Positions 1 to 11,170 of a DNA stretch of 64,000 nucleotides are shown here, piece after piece. This DNA is from Macrosoma leucophasiata (lineage: Eukaryota > Arthropoda > Insecta > Lepidoptera > Hedylidae). The stretch spans positions 21,654,001-21,718,000 of the forward strand of contig JAWQUS010000007.1 of the NCBI GenBank assembly GCA_036365455.1. Reading direction: 5' to 3'. Every line of letters begins with the position of its first letter. Position 1 is the first letter of the stretch. Position numbers and translations under genes: made by a program. The notes beneath the pieces were generated by a model that was not told the origin of the DNA, searched no databases, and saw only the letters and a program-made list of their open reading frames with translations.

Positions 1-237
1 TTGAGACTTAAGTTTTTTTGTTTCTGTATCAATTATTACAAGGAAATAAAATTACAAATTATTTTTTATTCCTTACTGTGATAGGAGTGTTGAAATCTGT
101 TTTTTTTGATAGTGCATCAAACACGGTCAAAAAATCCAGATTTCGAGTACTATACGTTTCCTTGATTGGTGGTCAAATTTCAGTGATGGTACTTTAGGCC
201 GATCATTACTAATATAATTAATCTGCCACCAATTTTA

Positions 238-521
238 CTGGTGGTAGAGCTCCAGTGACGGAGCTCGCGGGCGTAGGCACCACCGCATTACCTAATATAC
301 TTGCCGCTAAATGGTAGTGTTCAGCACTATCGTGTTCCGGTCAGGTGGTAATGTACGGCCCTGTAATTTCCGGCACAGAGGCGTAACACCTTAGGCCTCA
401 GGAGTGGTAACGCATCTGCATTTTGACCTTGGTTTTTGTGTGGGTGTATATAGGCTGCAGTCATCACTTAACATCAACGTGAACCGCATGCTTCTTTACC
501 ACTTCCATAACATAAAAAAAA
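238..521 (+). repeat. family A retroposon, full length
   Basis: Reference copy of the most common repeat here. It begins CTGGTGGTAGAGCTCC, carries the hairpin GAGCTCC-agtgac-GGAGCTC, then a conserved middle (GTGTTCCGGTCAGGTGGTAAT, GGCCCTGTAATTTCCGGCAC, CATCTGCATTTTGACC), and ends in a short A-rich tail after the CATGCTTGTTTGCCAC region. Many copies lack the 5' part and keep the tail, as expected of reverse-transcribed elements. Confidence 0.85.
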
Positions 522-531
522 ACCAAATGGC

Positions 532-816
532 TTGAAGAAAGAATGTTGAATGAGCGAATGACTAGACAGAGATACAATGCGAATGTAGATGGTTGCAGAG
601 GCCCATGATGACCAAGATTGACCTACCATTAGATTTGACATATCATCCTCCAAATAGGTCGAGTTCTGTCTGATAGTGCGGTCAAAAGTCTTAGAAATCG
701 GAGTGCATGTATGAAGAGAATGATGAAGGTAGATGAAGCACGAGAGGTATGTCAGGACCGGGATATCTGGCGCTCTTCACTCTCTGCCTACCCCGTTAGG
801 GACCTGGCGTGAAGAT
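532..816 (+). mobile_element. non-LTR retrotransposon 3' end (family D)
   Basis: C-terminal ORF2 relic with NERMTRQRYNANVDGCR-like sequence and KRMMKVDEAREVCQDRDIWR, ending SAYPVRDLA and a TGA. A perfect 10-bp target-site duplication ACCAAATGGC (522-531, 817-826) shows a genuine truncated insertion, next to the A tail of a family A copy. Confidence 0.85.
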
Positions 817-883
817 ACCAAATGGCAAAAAAAACCATTGCCCACCACCAGGGATGGTACTATCATCTGGTATTCCACTTTTA

Positions 884-935
884 CTGGTGGGGGAGTTCCA
901 GTGCAGGAGCTCGAGGGGGTTAGTGAGTAGGTTAT
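884..935 (+). repeat. family A, 5' fragment of an older subfamily
   Basis: Begins CTGGTGGGGGAGTTCCAGTG and continues with CAGGAGCTCGAGGGGG, matching the diverged family A copies at 36.0, 40.2 and 53.2 kb rather than the young consensus. Confidence 0.55.
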
Positions 936-1014
936 TGGGTGACCTTCCGTCATGGCCGCCGGTCTAGTAGGGTTATTAGCTTTGATTTAACGTACGTATG
1001 TACAAATAAATCTG

Positions 1015-1187
1015 TTTTTTTTATGTAGGTAATGGAAGTGACAAACAAGCATGCAGTTCACATTGATGTTAATTGATGACTGCAGCCTATAGACACTTAC
1101 ACAAAGACCAAGGTCAAAATGCAGTTGCGTTACCACTCCTGAGGCCTAAGGTGTTATGTCTCTGTGCCGGAAATTACAGGGCCGTAA
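1015..1187 (-). repeat. family A, 5'-truncated
   Basis: Oligo-T start (the A tail), AAGCATGCAGTTCACATTGATG, then middle to GGCCGTAATT. The hairpin end is missing. Confidence 0.8.
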
Positions 1188-1674
1188 TTCCTATTTTAGA
1201 GCGAATTTTCCACTATGTGTGGCTTTTCAAATGATCTATGTTATGTTACGTAGACTGTACGTCAGTAAACGTTTCTAAAATTATGTAAGTGTGTCAATTT
1301 GTGAAATACTGATCTATGTAGTGTTGCAAAACAATTGTAAGATTTTATAGTGATAAAGTGAAATCGTGAGTCAGACCGTGGACACTCCGCGCCAAAATTC
1401 CGTACAAACGCTTAATTTGGTCTCTATTACACAGACATCAATCAGTGACGTGTATTAATACGTGCACCTGTGTGCGTAGCACGTTCAAAACACCATCCGT
1501 AGCCCATAAGAGGGGAGGAGGTTGGGTGATGCGGGGAAATCGAGCGGGACGTCGAAGTGTCCATTCTATACGTAGTATTATTACATATTGTCTGCCTGAG
1601 TTTAGACTTTCATACGGTTAATACTAAAGCGTCCTTCACGAAAAAATAATAATCCAAATCCATACTCATATTAC

Positions 1675-2006
1675 AAAGGAGATGTTCCAAAATGTATTGA
1701 GCTTAGGGCCCGCACCATGTACACTATATTGAAAGATGAAGCATAAAATACTAAATCATTTTCAGCTATTCAAATCGTTAATTGAATCTTCAATTAATTG
1801 TCGTAAGCATATTTAGAAAACAAGAATGTCATAGTAGCGATATGGTGACATATTGCTGTCATACAAAAATTACTTAAAATAAATATTTCCGACAAAAAAA
1901 CAACAATTCAAATTATTTTTTGAGTATTTTACCATGATTCTACGAATTTTTCTCTATCTTTTGATATAGTGTACAAGGTGCGGGTCTAACGTGGAACTTC
2001 TCCTTT
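1675..2006. mobile_element. MITE with long terminal inverted repeats (AAAGGAGATGTT family)
   Basis: The left end AAAGGAGATGTTCCA..GCCCGCACC..TGTACACTATAT is mirrored at the right (ATATAGTGTACA..GGTGCGGG..GGAACTTCTCCTTT). Arms are about 60 bp with one small indel. The interior is AT-rich and non-coding. Confidence 0.75.
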
Positions 2007-3095
2007 TAATGCGAAAGTCGATATTATTATGTCTGTGAGTGTCGCTTGCGGGAATAAATCACAGCACCGAGTTAGATGAAATTTTTCAATAAAAATAGTT
2101 TAAGTGCCGGGGTCAAACATAATTAACTTTTTTCAAAAATTAACCCCTAAACGATTGAAACAGGGGATAAAGTTAAACGTTTGTATGGACCTCGTAGTTT
2201 TTTCCTCAGCTTTTTCCGCGATGTTTCAGTAATTTTTGTAATGGCATATTGGTTAAAATGTCAACGTTTAAAAAGTATACCAGTTGCATCCAGATGTCAC
2301 GATACTAGATTAACAATTGAATTTATTGTTTAAATAATCACTCACGTCCTGTTACTTGGCACGCGCAGACACGTGGCCCTAATAAACGACCAAATCTTCT
2401 GGTCCGTGATGTGGCCTATAATACTCCAAACCAAAGGTCAAGCTTTTCTGTTCCACCGATCATATTTGGTGTTATTGCAGTTATTACAATTTCATCTCTA
2501 AAGTTAACGGTAAAAAGCGTAAAATTGTTTGCGGTATATTTAGGTAGGGGTTTCTTTAAAAGATTAATAAATTAGTTTTTTATAGAGTAACCGTACCGCC
2601 AATGTATCGATGGTAATAATGACTATGGATTCTTTTATAACATATTTGCTATCTTTTTTTAATCTTATGAATGTGGCAAATAAGCATGCAGTTAACAATA
2701 AAGTGATTTATTCCAAAAAATGATAGGCAACCTAGTGGACATAATAGGTAATTCTCTAGACTCTAGGTCATAAATATGGGTAAAAATAATTGGTTTTCAG
2801 CATATCTTGCTTGACGAACGAAATAATTCTGCAGTGGGCTCCTAAGTCCTACCTATAAAGGTTCGACAAAGACGTAAACACAAAAAATCACACTATAATA
2901 TAACATAATATAAAAAAAACCGATGTAGGTAATAATCTCCTTCATATTCAGTGACATTGTTTGAAATTATAGGTAGGTAATGTTGCGATTACTGGAATCG
3001 GAAATGCGCTGCGAGATAAAACAAATACTTTCATGCAACTTTGTTTCTATGAATAACGCTCTTTATTGTGTTATGTTTTTAGGTATATATGCATA
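2007..3095. other. AT-rich stretch without a recognised gene
   Basis: Apart from the family A scrap at 2664 I see no repeat, RNA or coding signal. Confidence 0.6.
2664..2715 (-). repeat. family A, tail fragment
   Basis: TATGAATGTGGCAAATAAGC then ATGCAGTT matches only the tail-proximal 50 bp of the family. Confidence 0.5.
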
Positions 3096-3105
3096 ATCAT
3101 GGATA

Positions 3106-3475
3106 ATAATAATAATAATAATGGCAACCCATTATACGTCCCACTGCTGGGCACGAGTCTCTCCCCTTTTTAGGGGGAGGCCTGGAGCTTACTCCACCAC
3201 GCTGCTCCAATGCGGATTGGTGGAGTTGGGTGGGTTAGTGGCCAACCCGCTGTCGGATGTTTTCAAACCACCCATAAGGCCTCCGACAAGGTTTAACGAC
3301 TGCTATCTATCGATAGCAACCGGGACCAACGGCTTAACGTGCCCTCCGAAGCACGGAAACGCGCATTTAATTTGCCACTAGCGGTCACCCATCACACTAC
3401 CCGACCGCGCCCGTAGTGCTTAACCGAGCAGATCGCTTCCGATCTACACCAGCCGCGGGGCCATGCGCGCTTCAG
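3106..3475 (-). repeat. family B SINE (5S-like head), full length
   Basis: Flanked by a perfect 10-bp target-site duplication ATCATGGATA (3096-3105, 3476-3485). Read on the minus strand it runs from GAAGCGCGCATGGCC through a 5S-like section (GGTTAAGCACTACGGGCGCG then GTGATGGGTGACCGCTAGTG) to a body ending CCAGCAGTGGGACGTATAAT, a sequence shared with lepidopteran LINE 3' ends, and an (ATT)n tail. Confidence 0.88.
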
Positions 3476-3485
3476 ATCATGGATA

Positions 3486-3954
3486 TTTAATTTTATCAGT
3501 AGCAATTTGAGTTTTTAAAATTTTACTCAAACATAACTCAATCATACCAAATGTAATCCAACCGTTAGAATGCCGGCATCGGGTACAAAAGGACATAGAT
3601 CACCCCTAACAAGCGTTACCACTTTACTCCACCGCGGTAGACGCACGCGCCGTCTAATTCAATAAACACATTATCACGATTAGCCATTGAGCCCATGCCG
3701 GGCCGAAAATGGCCGGGCGCAGGCGAAGCACTCCCGAAGGACCCGTCAGATTTTCAGTTAATCATAGTATTCAAATTGACCGGCTTTAGGGTTAAGGATA
3801 TTGATGTGCAGTTATGATATATTTCTATCATGAGGATTACACATTTTTTTGTTTTTTTTTTCGATGGACAAAAAACTTAAACTCGTCTCCGTGAAGTTAG
3901 TTACAAGCCGCTTTGAAGAAGGAAATTTTTTATGTCAAAGGATTGATAGACATG
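3486..3954. other. no gene seen
   Basis: Holds a GC-richer patch at about 3580-3750 (CCATGCCGGGCCGAAAATGG) with no matching repeat elsewhere here. Confidence 0.5.
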
Positions 3955-4085
3955 TAGACATACCACCTGATGGTTACCTACCGTCGCCTATGAACATTTG
4001 CAACATCAGGGGAGTTGCCAACGCGCTGCCAGCCCTGAGGGATTCTTTTGACGCCAGTTTTGAGGAACCCCTTATTGGTGTAGAA
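3955..4085 (-). repeat. dispersed SINE/LINE-tail repeat M
   Basis: Reverse complement shares GGGCTGGCAGCGCGTTGGCA, CTCCCCTG, TAGGCGACGGT and ACCATCAGGTGG with 52700-52850. This tail is very common in moth genomes. Confidence 0.7.
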
Positions 4086-4427
4086 TGAAAAATATAAAAT
4101 TAGTACTATCGGCTCGCACCGGCTTCGCACGGGTCTGAACATAATATTGCGACTATAAATTGAGATGTAAGCTACCCTATCTTTCAAGTTGGATCAAACT
4201 GCACACGGCGTGCAGAGTTTGATTAAAGTCGGTTAAGTAGTTTAGAAGTCCATCAAACAACGTGCGCGTAATTAATACTTTTTATGATTCTGTGTACCAC
4301 TACTAGACTTTCTCAAAAACCAAGGTCTTATTTTGCCCGTAAGAATTATCCTATCTACTCTTTCAGGGAATAGAAGAATTACTCTCTTAAATATTATTCT
4401 ACTATAACATGGATATATATTTACAAA

Positions 4428-4750
4428 GTAACTTTACGCCTGTAACCCCCGGAGGGGTAGGCAGAGGTAAATGCATGCATTCAAGCATACATGCAAACAC
4501 CCACGATTCACCTGTTACGTTTTGGCCCATGTAACAGGTGGCGAGCCTGTTGACATCTCCGGGCACATTACCAAACTTCGAGGTACTGGGAAATTTCCAG
4601 AAAATGGAAATATCCCAATAGAACCAGAGATAAAGGACTTTATACCATTATTTCTGATAACCCCCTACCCGGGAATCGAACCCAGGAGCTCAGCATAGTA
4701 GTAGTGGCCTGCTACCACTAGGCTACCGAGGCAGTTTTCACTATATATAT
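4428..4750 (-). repeat. family C tRNA-derived SINE
   Basis: On the minus strand, an A-box-like AGCCTAGTGGTAGC and a B box (GGTTCGATTCCCG), then a body that ends GGCGTAAAGTTACTTTG. A 15-bp duplication, ATATATATTTACAAA, flanks it at 4413-4427 and 4751-4765. Confidence 0.85.
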
Positions 4751-5191
4751 ATATATATTTACAAAACTGTACAAAATATAAAAGAAACGAGAGTTTCCGG
4801 GGAAAACACTGCAGGTGTCGGGTTACTGGAAGCTCGAGGAGGGTTGACGACATTAATTTAATTATCCCTCTCCCCTGGGACCTCCTAATATTGTACGGGA
4901 GGACCGACCGGCATACAAATTCAAATGTCACATTTTTCGCGTGAGAACAAAATCTCGAAACAGATTTTTCTTCTGTCCCAGTGCGATGTATCTTGTTACA
5001 TGTCTATAAAAATCTGGCGACGTCAGATTCCACAGTGGGATTGTTTTATACACAATAAAATATTTTTTGGAATATACTCGTAAATAAAACAAGAGTGTGC
5101 GTTTGAGGGTTAGAGGCAATTTCTTTTGCGCTTCAGAGTTTGATCCCTGTACAGTGTTTCGGATCGAAGTTTAACCTATAGCACTTATCAG

Positions 5192-5467
5192 TTTTTTTTA
5201 TGTAATGTAAGTGGCAAACAAGCGTGCATTTCACATTGGTGTTGATGACTGCAGCCTATAGACACACAAAGAACAAGGGCAAAATGCAGATGCGTTACCA
5301 CTCCTAAAGCCTAAGGTGTTATGCCTCTGTGCCGGAAATTACAGGGCCGTACATACCACCTGACCGGAACACGATAGTGCTGAACACTCCCATTTAGTAG
5401 GCAAGTATATTAGGTAATGCGGTGGTGCTTACGCCCGCGAGCTCCGTCACTGGAGCTCTACCACCAG
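5192..5467 (-). repeat. family A, full length
   Basis: From oligo-T to the terminal ACCACCAG, with all internal landmarks including the GAGCTCC hairpin. Confidence 0.85.
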
Positions 5468-5534
5468 TAAAAACTGCAAAAGAGATGATTAATATCTTCT
5501 AGTTTTCTTCACAATTTCGTAAAGTTATTTATAA

Positions 5535-5613
5535 TTTATGATTGTGGCAAACAACCATACAGTTCACATTGATATTAAGTGAAAACTGCAGTCTATAGAC
5601 ATCTGAGGCCTAA
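5535..5613 (-). repeat. family A, fragment
   Basis: Tail-proximal part (ACAGTTCACATTGATATTAA, CTGCAGTCTATAGACA) only 70 bp from the full copy at 5192-5467. Confidence 0.6.
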
Positions 5614-7875
5614 TTTTTCTGTTTTTTCTATGATAGTTATTACGGAGCCATACTGTTACATACATAACATATTAGGTACTTATACGCAGCACCCGTCTAT
5701 AACCAAGATAAATCACGACAACAGTAAACAATGTAATTTCAATATATTTTAATTGTCTATTATTTCTTGTAATGCTCTATGTTTTCTGCCTTTCTCAAAA
5801 TGACCTCAAAGAAACATATTTAAATAATAATAAAATACACTCATAGCCAAATTCCATTTATTTATGCATAATTATATACAATCTAAAAGACATTTATTTA
5901 ATTCCCAAACGCTATGTCAAAGCGAAAAAGCTCAGACTATAAGTAATCCATGTCTATGAAAGTGTGTTTAAGGAATTAAAAGAAAACGCCACTAAAATCG
6001 AAGTATCTCAAGACTCTCCAGAGTCCTTAATTAAACTCGGAGCACGTAGCGCTCCTTGATTCAGTCCCCCCGAGGGCGGACCTCCCTCTTGGACCCCCCT
6101 TCCTTATGGACGGCTTAGATTTCCACCCCGTAGGTTGTGTGGATGGAATACTTTAAGACACGAATCTTGTACGAAGAATTGGTTTTGAGAGATTGGACAA
6201 TAAGTTTTATTTTTGTCTTCCATCATTGTCATTTTAGTTTTTGCTTGAGTTATGTACATAGTATTTCACCAAGGTTTGTATTATAAAGCAAAACAATCAA
6301 TTGTCACATCTTTATCAAATGAAGTTATTCCAATTTTGAGACTACAAATGTTCACTATGCCACTAGCGTGTTTCATTAAATAGAAAATCTACGAAAATCT
6401 TTCGAAGAGTTTCCTTTTAGGCCTCATTTGCATGTTGCTGCCATTCTCAAAGAAAATTGCGCCTTACGGACCCAATTACACAATTACAAGTGGCCTTTAA
6501 AAAGTCTTGGGATGTCTTTTTGCTATTTTTAACACTGGAAAAGGCTTTAAAAAGTAATCAGAGGGTCTGCGAATGAAAGTTGAGAACATTTGGCACGAGA
6601 ATCGCAATTATGAAGTGTTTTATACTTTTAATTTTGTTCTAAGCAATCTTTATCCTATGCAAATTGTTCGATTCTCATTTATGGTACAGCCTATGCTTTA
6701 ATTAATGCTTCTGGTTTTTAAACTTGATACAAAGCAAAGTAAGTATAACATTAAAAAAATTGTAGTTAATGTAGTACTACTACATAACTTTTTCAGTTTA
6801 AAATTTTCTTCTTTTGGTCTTGATATACGTTAACTACGTATAAAGTATCTCCATAAAGCCGTAGCACGCAATTAAAACCATTGCAAAATTACATAATCCC
6901 CTAATTGCATTACAATGCAAACCAATTTCGTGAATGCTTTTAAATTCTTCACCACAAACCGCGTCCGGAAAGTAATGGTGGAAAAAGATAAAAAAACGAA
7001 CCGAGGTCGGAATACAGCCGTTGTAATTATTCCGAGAGCTAATGTGCCACTTGTTTATTCCCTGACTAATTAAGAGCAGGAAGAGTTTTTAAAAAACCTT
7101 AACAGACATTTGGATGATCAAACATTCATATCAGTTTACGTCCGAATGATCATTTCCTTTTTTAATTTACATTTTCTTCCACCCCACCAAATGGCTGTTT
7201 AAATTTTTTAACGAAAACTGTTTCTTTTTTCACTGGTATTCTGCAGGGGTACATTTTGAGCCCAATACATTACTTTGTATACCGTATTGTAATTTGTTTA
7301 GATAATTAAAACACTGTTAGTGCTAGATGAATAATTCAAAGGGCCAACTAATTACTCTTGGAACTACTTGATGTTGCGATGCCAGAAATTGCGGTGGTAA
7401 CAGGTAGAGTTAGCGTAACAAACTTCCTGGCTCAATTAGCGTCGAATTAAACCGGTTTGGGAGAGGTGACAAATCGTGGGTCGCGGTCCTACGTCTTGAC
7501 GTTGACTAATCGCCCGCCATTTAATTTAGGTAGCGCAATTATAAATAAAATTTCGACGATAAATTGTCTAGGGGCGCATTAATCAAGAAGTTGGGACACT
7601 GATTAAAATGCTGTTCGCGCAACTATTTGCTGAGTTGATATTGTTTATAATTTTCACGTGGAGATGAGGCAGGTAAGTCTGTGTAACGTAGAACTTGCTT
7701 GAATTTTGAATAGAATGATGTAACGTAATAACTTATTATCTCATAAAGCTCTTACATATCTTTAATACGTAACCTTACTACGTATACAGAAAGGGAAACA
7801 CCAAAAATCTTAATCCTTACATACCTACCTGTGCTTAAAATAGAAATCTTCACCAATTTACTAAGATATCGTTAT
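5614..7875. other. long unique stretch without a gene, possible conserved non-coding DNA
   Basis: No repeat family found. Patches such as CTAATTGCATTACAATGCAA (about 6900) and AATCGCCCGCCATTTAATTT (about 7510) have a homeodomain-site look and balanced composition, as in introns or flanks of developmental genes. Inference only. Confidence 0.35.
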
Positions 7876-8053
7876 GTACCCGTAATAACTATCACAAAGA
7901 CCCACCCTTGAAATAAATAATGTCTCAGGGGTGGCAACGCATCTGCATTTTGACCTCTGGTCTTTGTGTGGGTGTTTTTGTTAGACTGCAGTGATCACTT
8001 TACATCAATATGAACTGCAAGCTTGTTTGCCACCTTCATTACTTTAAAAAAAA
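7876..8053 (+). repeat. family A, 5'-truncated older copy
   Basis: Starts at CCCGTAATAACTATCACA (older-subfamily sequence), then GTGGCAACGCATCTGCATTT, and ends in an A run. Confidence 0.7.
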
Positions 8054-8096
8054 CGTACGTCTGATTTTATATAAAAATATATTACTTATACTTATC

Positions 8097-8144
8097 AACC
8101 ACGCATTTTATAGCGACAAAGTTATCGCTATAAATTGCGTGGTT
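8097..8144. repeat. 20-bp-arm hairpin
   Basis: AACCACGCATTTTATAGCGA, an 8-nt loop, then its complement with one mismatch. Lies just after a family A tail. Confidence 0.8.
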
Positions 8145-8725
8145 ATTATAATGCAATGCAATTATAATAGTTATAGTTATCTTACACTATTATCATTTCG
8201 TTTCACCCAAATCCTATTTATAAACTGAGATCATCTATATCAAAACAGATTGGTTCGAGAGAAAATCTTTTTATGTAACGACAAGTTATTTCAGCGATCC
8301 AAGGAACGGTACCAGCCATACTTATCAAAATACCTACTTCGCTCCCCAGTTCATTTAAGATAAGGGTGGGGGCTCTAACGTCTGTGATTCAGACGCATAG
8401 ATTCGCCGTTCTCACTGCTTTCACAGTAAGTGTAAGTGAGACGGGGAAACTATTGGCTTTAAGCGTGACAAGGACAGCCGATTTAAGGGTTGGGTTGGCT
8501 ATTGAGGCACATGTTTTAGTGCTATACAGATTTATAGATACAGTACGAAACGAAGGAAAATAGTCGATAGAGAGAATAAATAGGAGTCATTTATTTCAAC
8601 AATACGAATCTATTGATGTATATTATTCACGTTATCAGTGTAGATAATTGGTTTTCAGAATATTATATAGGTATTTTCGGTTAAAGTTTAGAAATTTCCA
8701 ATAATGGTGGGAACATTATTAAATA
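8145..8725. other. no gene seen
   Basis: AT-rich. A 65-codon frame at 8366 shows nothing recognisable. Confidence 0.5.
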
Positions 8726-8784
8726 TTTTTTTATGTTAAAAAGTAGCCAATATGCATACAGTTCACATTGATGCTACCTATTAT
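8726..8784 (-). repeat. family A, tail fragment
   Basis: Oligo-T, then ATGCATACAGTTCACATTGA. Only the 3' 60 bp remain. Confidence 0.5.
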
Positions 8785-8889
8785 CAATAATGCAGAGGCT
8801 TATGAATATTTTAAATGTATAGTCATGTTTGAGGGTTAAGCTTCTCTGCATTTACAATTTTATCTTGCCCTACGCATATCCGGAGCAGT

Positions 8890-9480
8890 CATGTACGCTT
8901 AAATGTCTTTGCCTTTGGCGTGCTTTGGCGGCGTCGTGTGGCAGGTTACTCACTTCCCTCTAAAATGGTCGAGGAGGACAATGGCTGTCACATGCGTCAT
9001 ACTCGTGAACGGGTGCTGTTGGTGGGGACTGGTCTGTTCTGGTTTGCAGGAGCTACATCTCATTTAGGAGATAGCAGTTTATTTGCATATATGCTATGGA
9101 CGTTCACATTATTTGATTATCATGATAATTTGTATTAGATTTAAGCTTTCATTTAAAAGAGGTCTTACTGAGTTTGTTGTGTTACGGAGTTCATTTCAGT
9201 AGTGTTTGCACTTGGAACTCTGCTAAGTGAATAACTTTAATCTTGACGAATAAGTTTTCTTCATTTATCATCATCGAAGGAATATTTTTTTTGTGATAAT
9301 TATATTTTAACTAAGTTCTTTCAATTTTAATTTACTATTAATACATATTCTTGCTTTTACTATATGTAATGGTTATTCACTCTAGGTAATTTATGATTTA
9401 TTGACGTTTTGAGAGTATCTGTAAAGATCTTCGAAATTAAAATATTTTATTTCTTTATTTATTTCTTTCTTTCTTTTAAT
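8890..9480 (+). mobile_element. LINE 3' region, family E
   Basis: Shares about 400 bp with 15355-15765 (GATTTAAGCTTTCATTTAAA, GCACTTGGAACTCTGCTAAG, ATGATTTATTGACGTTTTGA) and ends with a TTTC-rich tail. Its left part (AATGGTCGAGGAGGACAATG) recurs at 22.25 kb. No RT domain present. Confidence 0.65.
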
Positions 9481-9581
9481 GCACTAGTTCCTACGCCCCG
9501 AGCTCTGTCGTTGGTGTTCTATCTTCAGTAATTATTTACCACAGAATTTCTTCGAGGTTTTTTTTTCAAAACGTCTAACCC

Positions 9582-9862
9582 ATTTTATTTTATTTCTTGA
9601 AAGTGGAAAACAAGCATGCAGTTCACATTGATGTTAAGTGATGACTGCAGCCTTTAGACACCCACACAATGACCAGAGGTCAAAATGCAGATGCGCTCTC
9701 GAGACGTTAGGTGTTATGCCTCTGTGCCGGAAATTACAGGGCCGTACATTACCACCTGACCGGAACACGATAGTGCTGAACACTACCATTTAGCGGCAAG
9801 TATATTACGTGATGCGGTGGTGCCTACGCCCGCGAGCTCCGTCACTAGAGCTCTACCACCAG
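9582..9862 (-). repeat. family A, near full length
   Basis: All landmarks from CATGCAGTTCACATTGATG to the terminal CTACCACCAG, with a short deletion around the CACTCCTGAGG block. Confidence 0.85.
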
Positions 9863-10017
9863 CAATTATCGAATTAGGAATAAAACAATTGAGCAACATA
9901 GCTTTAACGTATCGTTCCTTTTTTTTACATGAGAAAGTATTATTACGTCTATAAATATCTTTTCTGCTTATAAGACATGTATGTCTTTACGCCAATGTTG
10001 CCTCAGATTTTTATATA

Positions 10018-10350
10018 TGTATGTAGGTATCTTCACGCCAGATCCCTAACGGGGTAGGCAGAAATCCCGGTCCTGACAAACCTCTCGTGCCTCGTCTACC
10101 TTCATCATTCTCTTCAGACATGCATGTCGATTCCTAAGACTTTTGACCCCACCATCAGACAGAACTCGACCTATTTGGTAGTCAGTCTTGGTCTTCCTGG
10201 GCCTCTGCAAACATTAACATTCGCATTGTATATCTGTTTAGTCATTCGCTCATTCGACATTCTTTCTATATGCCCGAACCATCGGAGCATACCTTTTTTC
10301 ATTCTTACACCGATACTATCATTCACACAAAGCCTCTTTCTTACCTCAGA
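10018..10350 (-). mobile_element. non-LTR retrotransposon 3' end (family D)
   Basis: Minus-strand translation includes RKRLCVNDSIGVRMKKGMLR then WFGHIERMSNERMTKQIYN, a motif set from RTE-like ORF2 C-termini, and the CQDRDFC-like end with frameshifts. Confidence 0.8.
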
Positions 10351-10683
10351 TTTATGATGTAATCTAACTTATACAGCATGAGTATAACCTCAGAATTTTC
10401 TGAACTACATCAACAAGTTCACGACTTCACAAAGCAATGTTAATAGTAAGTGATCCCTTATCAACCGATGTCATTATTAACAGAACAAGGGTCTGGATAC
10501 TGAATTATTCATTGGAATACGCCCCGCTTTAAGTAAACCGTTTGGCACCAACATATCTATTTGTTACAAGACCAAATTCCCTCAGATTACTATTGGTGCG
10601 TTGAGAATTCTTTGCGAATAAAAGCACAATGCTTTCTTGTTGCAAGTGTTATCTTGCTTCAAAGTATTGTCCTGATTGTAACT

Positions 10684-11170
10684 TATTTATTTATTTATTT
10701 ATTTAACTTTATCGCAAACACAGAAATGTTGTACAAAAGGCGGACTTAATGCTACTAAAAGGCATTGTCTACCAGTCAACCTTTGGGTAAATAGAAAACA
10801 ATGAAAGGCGCGTAAAACTTATAAATTAAATAGTTAATTATAAAATAAGGAAATAACCTACGAATAAATATTACACTATATAAAATATATATCTATACAT
10901 ATAATATACATAAATAAATACATAATATACAAACATACATATTATAAATATATATCGATATGATTGAGAAGAAAACGGCAAATAATATAATGATAGCAAG
11001 AATAGATATTATGATTGTCTATGATGATGTTTTTAAATAAAAGTTACGTAGATTACGCTTGAATGACAACTTGCTCGGAGCTTTTTTGATGGAGGCGGGA
11101 AGCGTGTTCCAGAGCTTGATAGCTGTGACGGCGAAAGAGTTGGATAAAAAGCCAGTACGGTGAGAAGGAA
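10684..11170 (-). mobile_element. LINE ORF2 C-terminus and 3' UTR (CR1/Jockey-like)
   Basis: Minus-strand translation of 11170-11019 reads SHRTGFLSNSFAVTAIKLWN then TLPASIKKAPSKLSFKRNLR and NFYLKTSS-stop, the usual end of CR1/Jockey-type polyproteins. The 3' UTR contains GGTTGACTGGTAGACAATGC and ends in (ATTT)n at about 10684-10705. Confidence 0.8.
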
